Notes under the pieces: generated by a model
What the model was told of the DNA's origin: nothing
Seen by the model: only the letters and a program-made list of their open reading frames with translations
Databases searched by the model: none
DNA from: Chelativorans sp.
GTDB lineage: Bacteria > Pseudomonadota > Alphaproteobacteria > Rhizobiales > Rhizobiaceae
DNA: 64,000 bases
Direction: 5' to 3'
NCBI RefSeq assembly: GCF_031180965.1
Contig: NZ_JAPSLH010000011.1
Location: forward strand, 1-64,000
Shown here: positions 40,305 through 48,327 of the stretch, piece by piece
How the letters are laid out: every line of letters starts with the position of its first letter
Numbering within the stretch: position 1 is the first letter of the stretch
Translations under genes and position numbers: made by a program

Positions 40305-41224
40305 GCCAGACTTCCGTTGCTGGTGATGATCTCGGCTTCAAGGGCGTGGCGGCGCAGCGCCTCGCGGCTCCATGGCTTGAGCGCCGGAGCGATGCGGGAA
40401 TAGGGATCCTTCAGGAGACCTTTCCAGGCGAGGATCTGCTTAACCGAGGCTACGGCGATTGCGAGCGACTGCGCCTGAAACGTCCAGAGCGGCAGCATCC
40501 GGCGATAGGCGGCAAGAGCGCCCGCCCGGTCACCCGCATCGTAGAGCCGCTGCACGGCGACGGCCCGCTCCGGCGCCTCGGCGGCGGGGATCATGCCGCT
40601 GCCGCCGGCGTCGAGCACGTCGATATAGCGCAGGCCACCCTTGCCGCCGAAGAAGGCAAGATGGGCGCATTCCGGATGCTCCCGGAGATCGGCGATCGAC
40701 TGGCCGTCGAGTGGGCCCTCAAGCTTCGCATAGCGCACATTGGGCGCGCGCGAGACGATGCGGGTGATGAGGTCAAAGGAGAGTTCCACGCCGAGCTCGG
40801 CCGGCGCGTCCTGCAGCATGACCGATGCATTCCCGGCCGCACGAGAGACGCTCAGATAATGCTCGAGCAGATCGTCCTCGCTCGCCCGGCGCTCTGCGAC
40901 GGGCGGGGCAACCATGATGATCTCGGCGCCGAGCGAGACGGCGTGTTGCGTCACGTCCACAGCGTCCCGCGTCCTGTCGCAGCTCGTCCCGATGAGCATG
41001 GGCAGGCGGCCGTCCAGCGCGCGGGCGGCCGCTTCCGCGACGCGCTTGCGCCCTTCGATCGAAAGCGCCCGCACTTCGCCCGCTAGGCCCAGCAGCGCCA
41101 GCCCATCCGCCCCGCTCTCGACGATATAGGCGACGAGCGCCGGGATCCCGGCGAGCGCCAGTTTCCCATCGCCGTCGAAAGGCGTGGGCAGCATGGGAAA
41201 GACGCCGCGTCGGGTTGGATTCAC
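40301..41224 (-). CDS. dihydrodipicolinate synthase/aldolase (DapA) family, copy B
   Basis: 'GVFPMLPTPFDGDGKLALAGIPALVAYIVESGADGLALLGLAGE...MLQDAPAELGV...AKLEG'; start uncertain (41224 or 41242). Confidence 0.9.
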   Translation of the reverse strand: MNPTRRGVFPMLPTPFDGDGKLALAGIPALVAYIVESGADGLALLGLAGEVRALSIEGRKRVAEAAARALDGRLPMLIGTSCDRTRDAVDVTQHAVSLGAEIIMVAPPVAERRASEDDLLEHYLSVSRAAGNASVMLQDAPAELGVELSFDLITRIVSRAPNVRYAKLEGPLDGQSIADLREHPECAHLAFFGGKGGLRYIDVLDAGGSGMIPAAEAPERAVAVQRLYDAGDRAGALAAYRRMLPLWTFQAQSLAIAVASVKQILAWKGLLKDPYSRIAPALKPWSREALRRHALEAEIITSNGSLA

Positions 41225-41422
41225 CTGCCTCTCCTCCTCCACAGAGGACTAGCAGTACTGCTTTTTGGGCGCAATATGCAAAAATCAGAAAGAAAACTGC
41301 CGCTCGTCTGGCGCAATGGTTGAGTTTTTGCGCTCATAAAGTGACAAACGACACGGGAGCCGCAGCCCTTGGGCGCGGTCGGGCGACTCGGTTAGATTGA
41401 CAGGGCACGTAGGAAGGAAGCG

Positions 41423-42409
41423 TTGGAAAACAGAATCGAGACCCGGCGGCCTTATGCCATCGTCCACGAGGCGCTGCTTACTGCGCTTTCGGAGGATCGG
41501 ACGGGAGCGGAGATCGTCATTTCGGTCTCGTCCGTGGCCGAGCATTTTGCCGTAAGCCGCCCCCCGGTGGAGCGCGCGCTTCGCATGCTCGTAGCCGAAG
41601 GGCTGGTGGAGAGGACTTCCGGGGGGAAATTCATACGCCCTGGCGCCAGGGAAAACCCGGTTCCGGTGAAGACGGTCCTCGACAGGCTGCCGCTCGACGT
41701 GGTCAGCAGGGCGCGCCAGAAAGGCTCATGGCAGCCGCTCTACGACCAAGTCGAGCGCATGATCGTCCGGTTCCTGCCTTTCGGCTCCTACAAGCTGATC
41801 GAAAGCGCGATGGCGGATTATTTCGGCGTCAGCCGCACGGTGACCAACGACGTCCTGCACCGCCTCGAAGAGCGCGGGCTAGTCAGAAGGGGAGAGAAAG
41901 GACGCTGGATCGTCGAGCAGCTGAGCCAGCATCATCTGAGCGACATCTACCAGCTGCGCCGGCTGCTCGAGCCCGCCGCTCTCGTCGAATCGGCTCCCCA
42001 GTTGGATGCAGCCTTCCTGGAGGGCGCCGTGGAGCGAATACACCGGGCGCTGGCGGTGCGCGGGAACCTTTACGCCGAGGAGCTGCAGGCCATCGAGCGC
42101 GACCTGCACACCCATGCGCTTTCCCACTGCCGAAATGCGCGGCTGCTCGCCGTCATCCGGCAGGCGCAGGTGCTGCACATCACCTATCTCTATCTGCCGA
42201 ACCAGTCTGCATCCGAAGCGGAGCGGACGCAGTATCTGAGCGAGCACCTCCAGGTCTTCGAGGCGTTGGCGCGGGAGGCCTTCAAGGTGGCGGAGCAGGC
42301 GCTTGTATTCCACCTGGAATCGTCCGAGAAACGCGCTTCCGAGCGCCTGCGCCAGGCATCCGATGCCGAAGCAGAAGCCGCCCCGCCGTTCCTTCTGCGG
42401 CAGCCGTAG
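41423..42409 (+). CDS. GntR-type regulator with two winged-helix domains and an FCD-like C-domain (paralogue B)
   Basis: wHTH-1 'ISVSSVAEHFAVSRPPVERALRMLVAEGLVERTSGGKFIRP'; wHTH-2 'KLIESAMADYFGVSRTVTNDVLHRLEERGLVRRGEKGRWIVEQLS'. Confidence 0.9.
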   Translation: MENRIETRRPYAIVHEALLTALSEDRTGAEIVISVSSVAEHFAVSRPPVERALRMLVAEGLVERTSGGKFIRPGARENPVPVKTVLDRLPLDVVSRARQKGSWQPLYDQVERMIVRFLPFGSYKLIESAMADYFGVSRTVTNDVLHRLEERGLVRRGEKGRWIVEQLSQHHLSDIYQLRRLLEPAALVESAPQLDAAFLEGAVERIHRALAVRGNLYAEELQAIERDLHTHALSHCRNARLLAVIRQAQVLHITYLYLPNQSASEAERTQYLSEHLQVFEALAREAFKVAEQALVFHLESSEKRASERLRQASDAEAEAAPPFLLRQP

Positions 42410-42698
42410 CGCAACAGCCCGCCACTAAGCGTTTCGATCTCTTGCATGAGATGCCAGGAGCATCTCTCAAACAGATGGGGAACTCGTCTCCTAAAAAGCG
42501 CTGCTACAGTCATCCTGCGTCGTGCAGCGGTAAATGGCGAATGGAGACGAACGGCAGAAAGTGCCGGACGTGACGCCCGGGTCATGAGGTGTATGGCACA
42601 CATCCGCTTCGTCGTACCAAAGCACCCCAACAGACGGACCCTGCGGATCGTGGCGAAGTGATGGTTCTGGCTCGAAGGCGCCGAGGGATGGACAGCCA

Positions 42699-43643
42699 CT
42701 ACCCAGCGGCTGCGCAGCGGAAGCCCATATGGCCGGTGCTGGAATCGGGCGTATTCGTGGTCCGAGCCGACAGGCGGTAGCGGGAACAGTAGCTTTCATG
42801 ACAAAGATAGGAGCCGCCGCGGATCACGCGGGTCGCACTCTCCGGCGGTCCTTTTGGGTTGACGCGGCTGTCGGGTACATCCAACAAATGCCAATCGGTG
42901 CTCCACCCGTCCGCGCACCATTCCCAGACATTGCCCACCACGTTATAAAGACCATAGCCGTTTGCGCTGAAGGCCTTCACCGGAGCCGTGGTAAGGAAAC
43001 CGTCGTCGCGGGTGTTCACGCGTGGAAAATCCCCCTGCCACACATTGCAGCGGTGACGCCCGCCTGGCGCAAGCTCGTCGCCCCAGGGAAAGAGCGTCTG
43101 GTCGAGGCCGCCGCGCGCAGCCTTTTCCCACTCCGCTTCGGTCGGCAGCCGTTTACCCGCCCAAGCCGCATAGGTGGCGGCATCGTTCCACGAAACGTGC
43201 ACGACCGGATGGTCTCCGCGATCTCTCACACTTGAACCTGGGCCTTCGGGTGCCTGCCAGGAGGCTCCCCGCACGGCCAGCCACCAGGGCGCCTGCGGCA
43301 CGCTTCCTTCAATCACATAGCGCCGCGCTTTGGGGTGCACGGCGGCGTAAAACACATACGACCAGCCATAGCGCTCGGCATCGGTAGCGTAACCCGTTTC
43401 GCGCGCAAATTGCGCGAAGCGACGGTTCGTCACCGCCGTGGCATCGATCAGGAATTCCGACACCGCCACGGTGCGTACCGGCCCCTCGCCATCGGCCGGA
43501 TAGGCTTTCGGGTCGTCGCTCCCCATTCGAAAGGGCCCTGCGGGTATACGCACCATTCCGGCACGATCTGCAACGGTGCGCGACGGCATCGGCACGCATC
43601 CGGCTTGCCGCGAGGGAGCGGAGGGCGAGCAACACTCTTTCAT
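42699..43643 (-). CDS. formylglycine-generating enzyme (sulfatase-modifying factor)
   Basis: 'MVRIPAGPFRMGSDDPKAYPADGEGPVRTVAVSEFLIDATAVTNRRFAQF...VIRGGSYLCHESYCSRYRLSARTTNTPDSSTGHMGFRCAA' retains the Cys pair and surrounding FGE motif. Confidence 0.93.
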   Translation of the reverse strand: MKECCSPSAPSRQAGCVPMPSRTVADRAGMVRIPAGPFRMGSDDPKAYPADGEGPVRTVAVSEFLIDATAVTNRRFAQFARETGYATDAERYGWSYVFYAAVHPKARRYVIEGSVPQAPWWLAVRGASWQAPEGPGSSVRDRGDHPVVHVSWNDAATYAAWAGKRLPTEAEWEKAARGGLDQTLFPWGDELAPGGRHRCNVWQGDFPRVNTRDDGFLTTAPVKAFSANGYGLYNVVGNVWEWCADGWSTDWHLLDVPDSRVNPKGPPESATRVIRGGSYLCHESYCSRYRLSARTTNTPDSSTGHMGFRCAAAG

Positions 43644-43663
43644 GGTGATGATTATCGGTTCAT

Positions 43664-45040
43664 TCAGATGGAAGTCGCTAGGATTGTTCGCTGCAAGGTC
43701 CGGCTTGCCATCCTTTCCTGCCAACCAGCGTCCTCGACAGTCACAATCTTCGGGGCTGCCTCACCGGCCTCAGCCATGGCCGCGGCCAGTAAAGAGCGTA
43801 GCTCCTCCCGTATGCCGGAATGTGCGCGTGAACGGATCAGGTTTTCGAGCTCGTGCGGATCGGAATGAAGATCGTAAAGACGCGCCTCCACGTAAACCTG
43901 CGCGCCGGGAACCGCGTAGCCATCCAGTTCCGGCGCCTCGACCTCATATTTCCATCGCGCGGTCCTGAGCGCGCGGCCGACATGATGTTCGCTGATCTGG
44001 ATGAGCACGCCTTCCCGTCCTTTCCTCTCGCCACGAAGAGCGGGAAGGAGGGATTTTCCCTGCATGGCCGCAGGCACCGTAACGCCGGCCGCATCGAGCA
44101 GGGTCGGCGGGAGGTCGATCAGGCTGACCAGCCCGTCATAAGTGCCCAACCCGTCGAACGCTGGGCCATGGAACAGCGTCGGCACCCGGATAGACGCTTC
44201 ATGGCTAGAGCGCTTGTACTCGTCGTTGCGGGTCTTGAAGTGGCAGCCATGGTCGGAGGTGAAGAGGACGATCGTGTCGTTGAGAATGCCAAGGCTGTGC
44301 AGCGCCTCAATGATGCGGCCGAGAGCCTCGTCCAGTCGCTTGACCATCCCGAGGTAACCCGGCAGATGCTCCAGGGTTGATCCGCCGAGTTGGGCGAGGT
44401 CAGTGGGGACGACCAGCTTGTCGCGCAGGCTTTCCTCGTAGCCGAGTGGGGCTGGGTAGCTGTCGGTGCTGTTCTGGTGATGCGGCTCCAGGAAAGACAG
44501 GAACAGGAAGAAGGGCCGATCCTGGCGCCGGTCGATATAGCGAATCGCGGCGTCGGCCAGCGCATCAACCCTATAGCCCGGCAGCTTCTGCCGGTGGCCG
44601 GACTCGTCGAACAGCACCGTGTCGAAAGGGCCAGAAACGAATTCGAGCAGGTTGGCAGCGAGCCAATCCTGGTACCCCCCCCGTTCCTCCGGCGGCACCG
44701 GCTCGTTCTCGGCCAGGTGCCATTTGCCGATATAGCCCGTCGCATATCCCGCATCGCCGAAGAGGGTCGCAAGTGTGGGCAGTGTGCGGGGAAGCGGGAT
44801 GCCGTTCTTGTAGCAGCCGCTCGTCGTTGGATAGAGGCCGGTCTGGAAAGCCGAGCGCGCCGGCGCGCAGACGGGCTGGCAGGTAAAGGAATTTTTGATG
44901 AAGGCGCCGCTCTGCGCCAGCCGGTCGAAATTTGGCGTAAGCCCCATCGGATTGCCGTGGGCGCCGACGGTGTCCCAGCGCTGCTGGTCGGTCAGGACGA
45001 CGATGACATTCGGCTTTTTTCCAGTCACGAGGTCTTCCAT
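43664..45040 (-). CDS. type I sulfatase (Cys-type CxPxR), no evident signal peptide
   Basis: 'KPNVIVVLTDQQRWDTVGAHGNPMGLTPNFDRLA...VCAPARSAFQTGLYPT...YIGKWHL...SDHG'. Confidence 0.95.
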   Translation of the reverse strand: MEDLVTGKKPNVIVVLTDQQRWDTVGAHGNPMGLTPNFDRLAQSGAFIKNSFTCQPVCAPARSAFQTGLYPTTSGCYKNGIPLPRTLPTLATLFGDAGYATGYIGKWHLAENEPVPPEERGGYQDWLAANLLEFVSGPFDTVLFDESGHRQKLPGYRVDALADAAIRYIDRRQDRPFFLFLSFLEPHHQNSTDSYPAPLGYEESLRDKLVVPTDLAQLGGSTLEHLPGYLGMVKRLDEALGRIIEALHSLGILNDTIVLFTSDHGCHFKTRNDEYKRSSHEASIRVPTLFHGPAFDGLGTYDGLVSLIDLPPTLLDAAGVTVPAAMQGKSLLPALRGERKGREGVLIQISEHHVGRALRTARWKYEVEAPELDGYAVPGAQVYVEARLYDLHSDPHELENLIRSRAHSGIREELRSLLAAAMAEAGEAAPKIVTVEDAGWQERMASRTLQRTILATSI

Positions 45041-45060
45041 TTGTAGTGAGGTGGCGCCGG

Positions 45061-45921
45061 TCAGCCCTTCACCGCGCCTTGCAAGAGGCCGCGAGTGAAA
45101 TAGCGCTGGCCAAAGAAGAAGATGACCAGGATAGGCAGTGCCACCAGGCCGGCGGCGGCGCCAACGCGATTGAATTCGAGGGTGAAGTAGTCGACGAAGT
45201 TGACGAGGCCCAGTGTCACAGTCTTCTTTTCCGGCGATTCCAGCAGGATCGAGGCGAAGGCGAATTCGGCCCAGGAGCCGACGAAGTGCCACAGGGCTGC
45301 CGTCACCAGGGAGGGCACGGCGAGAGGCAGGATCACCCTGATCATGGTCTGGAGACGGCTTGCACCGTCCACCATCGCCGCTTCCTCGAGCTCCATGGGG
45401 ATTTCCCGCAGGCCGGCGGTGATGATCCAAGTGGCGAAGGGCAGGCCGAAGGCAGAATAGATAAGGATGAGGGCCCAGGGGGAATCGTGCAGGCCGAGGA
45501 AGACCATCAAACGATAGGTGGGCAGCAGAAGCACCGCACCTTGGAACATGCGGCTCACAAGCAGCCCGCCCAGGATCAGGTCGCGGCCCGGGAAGGGGAT
45601 GCGCGCGAAGGCGTAGCCCGCAATTGATGCCAGGACGACGACGATCACTGTCGAGGTGACGGATATGAAGAAGCTGTTGGCGATGAGCCGACGCCAATCG
45701 AGCAATTGGCTCGACTGCGTGCCGGCTGTGAGAAGATCCCGGTAGGCGCCGAGCGTGAACTCATCAGGCAAAATGGTGGCTGGCAACCGCGCAAGCTCGC
45801 TGGCAGGCTTGAAGGAAGCGAGGATCAACCACAGGATCGGAAAGGTGATGTAAAGCGCGATAACGCCGGCGCAGAGTGCGAAGAGCGTTGTTGCGATGGG
45901 CTCCCTCGTCACCGTCGTCAC
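45061..45921 (-). CDS. carbohydrate ABC transporter permease (MalG-type), likely GTG start
   Basis: 'LEEAAMVDGASRLQTMIRVILPLAVPSLVTAALW'; start uncertain (GTG 45921 or 45912). Confidence 0.9.
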   Translation of the reverse strand: MTTVTREPIATTLFALCAGVIALYITFPILWLILASFKPASELARLPATILPDEFTLGAYRDLLTAGTQSSQLLDWRRLIANSFFISVTSTVIVVVLASIAGYAFARIPFPGRDLILGGLLVSRMFQGAVLLLPTYRLMVFLGLHDSPWALILIYSAFGLPFATWIITAGLREIPMELEEAAMVDGASRLQTMIRVILPLAVPSLVTAALWHFVGSWAEFAFASILLESPEKKTVTLGLVNFVDYFTLEFNRVGAAAGLVALPILVIFFFGQRYFTRGLLQGAVKG

Positions 45922-46895
45922 TCCTTTCGCGACCAGGAGCGCCGCATCACCGTGAGATAGAGCGTCACGAGCGCTGCAAGGCACAGGAGGTTGACGACGG
46001 ACATGGCGGACGCCACACCCCAATTGAAGAATTCAAAACTCTGCTGGTAGATATAGGTGGACATGATCTGGCTGGAATTTGCGGGGCCGCCGCCGGTCAT
46101 GACCCAGGGCAGCGTGAACTCCGCCGTCATCCAGATCATCGAGATCACCGTCACCGCGGTGAAGGGGAAGGCGATCTGCGGCATCACGATATACCGGAAA
46201 GTCTCCCAGCGATTCGCTCCGTCGATGCGGCTCGCCTCAATGAGCTCGCTCGGCACGTTGCGGATCGCGGCCGTCAGCACGAGTGTGATGAGCGGAACCT
46301 TGCGCCAGATGACGACGGCCACTAGCACCCACATGACGAAGTTGGGATCCCCAAGGAAAGACATCGGCCGTTCGGTGATGCCCAGCGCCTGCAAGGTCTG
46401 GCCGACGATGCCGACCTGCCCGTGCAGCATCCATTTCCAGGCCATGGCAGTCACCACGTCTGGAAGGATCCACGGCAGGAGGATCAGCGCGCGCAGCACG
46501 GTCGTCACGCGGCTTTCGATGGCGAGGAAGGTGGCGAGCGCGAGTCCCAGGACGACGCAGCCCAGCGTGCCGCCGAGGATCCAGATGGCGGTGTTCCTGA
46601 GCACCTGGAGGAACATCGGGTCGGCCAGCAGTGTCTTGAAGTTGACAAGCGTACCGAACGCCACTTCCTGCCCCATGATGAAGCGGGTGAAGCTCAGACG
46701 GAAGACGTCATAGGCAGGCCCGAGGACGAAACCGACCACCGCGAAGACCACGGGAAGGATCATCGCATAGGCAAGCCACCGATCGTGCCGCCGCAGCGGA
46801 TCCGGTGCGGCGCGGCTCCTACCAGCAAAACCAGTGCGTCGCCGCACCCCACCGTAGGGTGCGGCCGCGGGCCCCGTGGTGGCTCTCTCAGTCAA
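45918..46895 (-). CDS. carbohydrate ABC transporter permease (MalF-type)
   Basis: 'LIEASRIDGANRWETFRYIVMPQIAFPFTAVTV'. Confidence 0.92.
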   Translation of the reverse strand: MTERATTGPAAAPYGGVRRRTGFAGRSRAAPDPLRRHDRWLAYAMILPVVFAVVGFVLGPAYDVFRLSFTRFIMGQEVAFGTLVNFKTLLADPMFLQVLRNTAIWILGGTLGCVVLGLALATFLAIESRVTTVLRALILLPWILPDVVTAMAWKWMLHGQVGIVGQTLQALGITERPMSFLGDPNFVMWVLVAVVIWRKVPLITLVLTAAIRNVPSELIEASRIDGANRWETFRYIVMPQIAFPFTAVTVISMIWMTAEFTLPWVMTGGGPANSSQIMSTYIYQQSFEFFNWGVASAMSVVNLLCLAALVTLYLTVMRRSWSRKE

Positions 46896-46921
46896 CTCTC
46901 ACATCCAGAGGCTGGCTATGG

Positions 46922-48238
46922 CTATTTGAGCAGGTCAATCTGCTGCTGCGCTGCCGCCGCTGCATCGGCGAGCGCCTGCTCGGGTGATTTACGCTCAAGG
47001 ATTGCTTCCTGGATTGCAGCGCCCAAGGCTGTCTCCACCTGCGTCACGCCGACGAAACGGGGAATCGGCTCTGCGCCCGCAAAAAGCGTCCCGCCCTTAT
47101 AGGCTTCCACCCAGCTTGGCCATTTCTGCGCAAGCTCCGGTGTATCCCACGCCGCCTTGGCGGCCGGGATGCGCGAGTATTCGGGATCGCCGTCCCACAT
47201 CAGGAGCTGCTCGTTCTGCGACCAGAAATCCACATAGGAAAGCGCCGCCTCAGGATTTTGCGTGCTCGCCGAGATGAAGAGGATGGCGGAGGAATCCATC
47301 AATGCGTTCACCGGTGCCTGGCCGCCGCTGGGCTTGTCCGGCCGAGGAAAGGGCGCACCGGTCCAGTTCAGCGTCTCCGGTGTTCCCCACGGCGTGTTGA
47401 GCCAGGAGAAGGCGATCCACATGGCCACGCGACCCTGCGCGAAGAGCTGCGCCGTATCGCGGAAATTCGTCTCAGCCATGGACGCGGCCGACGGCGTCGA
47501 TAAGTCCTTCACGAGGTCGACATAGAACTGCAGGGCGTCGACAACGCCGCGGTCGTCGAGCGTCACCTTGCCCGTCGCGGGATCATAGACGCGTCCGCCA
47601 TTCATGTAGGCGACGGACTCGAAGATGTTGATGTCGCCGGGCGCGGTTGTTGCCGGGAAGGCGAAGCCCGGCCGGTCCGGCTTGGTGAGTTTCTTGGCGT
47701 AATCGCGCAGCTCCGACCAAGTGCGCGGTGGCCCATCAAAGTCCGCTTCCTTCAGTGCATCGATATTGTAGGCTAGGAACGGCGCCATATCGACATAGAC
47801 CGGCAGCCCGTACAGCTTGCCGTCGAAATTGCCGTTGGTAAGAATCTGCGGGACGATCCGTTCCTGCCACCCCGCGAGCTTGTCGCCCGCCAAGTCGTTG
47901 AGCGGCTGGATGGCCTTGAATGTGGCGAGCTCGGGCACGTCTTGGCCGAAGCCAACGATCACATCCGGGATCTGCCCCGTCTGCAGCGCGGCCTGCATTT
48001 TCTGCCGCCGCATCTGGCCGTTAAAATAGGAGTACTCCAGTTTGACGTCAGGATTGGCCTTGAGGAAAACCTCGTTCTGCTTTGCCCAGAACTCGACTTC
48101 GCGCGGCGTTCCACCGAACTTCCAGACAGCGATCGTTCCGGACGCTGCCCTGGCAGGCCGGGACAATCCGAGCGGCGCGGTGCCCGCGACAGCGAGACCG
48201 GCAGCGCCGGACATGAAATGGCGACGGGTGACCCTCAT
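46922..48238 (-). CDS. ABC transporter sugar-binding protein (SBP C)
   Basis: 'MRVTRRHFMSGAAGLAVAGTAPLGLSRPARAASGTIAVWKFGGTPREVEFWAKQNEVFLKANPDVKLEYSYFNGQMRRQKM'; Tat-like RR signal. Confidence 0.9.
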   Translation of the reverse strand: MRVTRRHFMSGAAGLAVAGTAPLGLSRPARAASGTIAVWKFGGTPREVEFWAKQNEVFLKANPDVKLEYSYFNGQMRRQKMQAALQTGQIPDVIVGFGQDVPELATFKAIQPLNDLAGDKLAGWQERIVPQILTNGNFDGKLYGLPVYVDMAPFLAYNIDALKEADFDGPPRTWSELRDYAKKLTKPDRPGFAFPATTAPGDINIFESVAYMNGGRVYDPATGKVTLDDRGVVDALQFYVDLVKDLSTPSAASMAETNFRDTAQLFAQGRVAMWIAFSWLNTPWGTPETLNWTGAPFPRPDKPSGGQAPVNALMDSSAILFISASTQNPEAALSYVDFWSQNEQLLMWDGDPEYSRIPAAKAAWDTPELAQKWPSWVEAYKGGTLFAGAEPIPRFVGVTQVETALGAAIQEAILERKSPEQALADAAAAAQQQIDLLK

Positions 48239-48278
48239 GCAGCACTCCTCCCTCACTGCTGGTTCCATGATGACGGAT

Positions 48279-48292
48279 GATATACGTATGTC
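48279..48292. promoter_or_regulatory. LacI-type operator candidate GATATACGTATGTC
   Basis: Near-perfect 14-bp palindrome with central CG in the divergent SBP C/sulfatase promoter; LacI gene adjacent. Confidence 0.55.
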
Positions 48293-48327
48293 AATACTGC
48301 CATGATGAGAATCGCTGGAGGCAAGGA

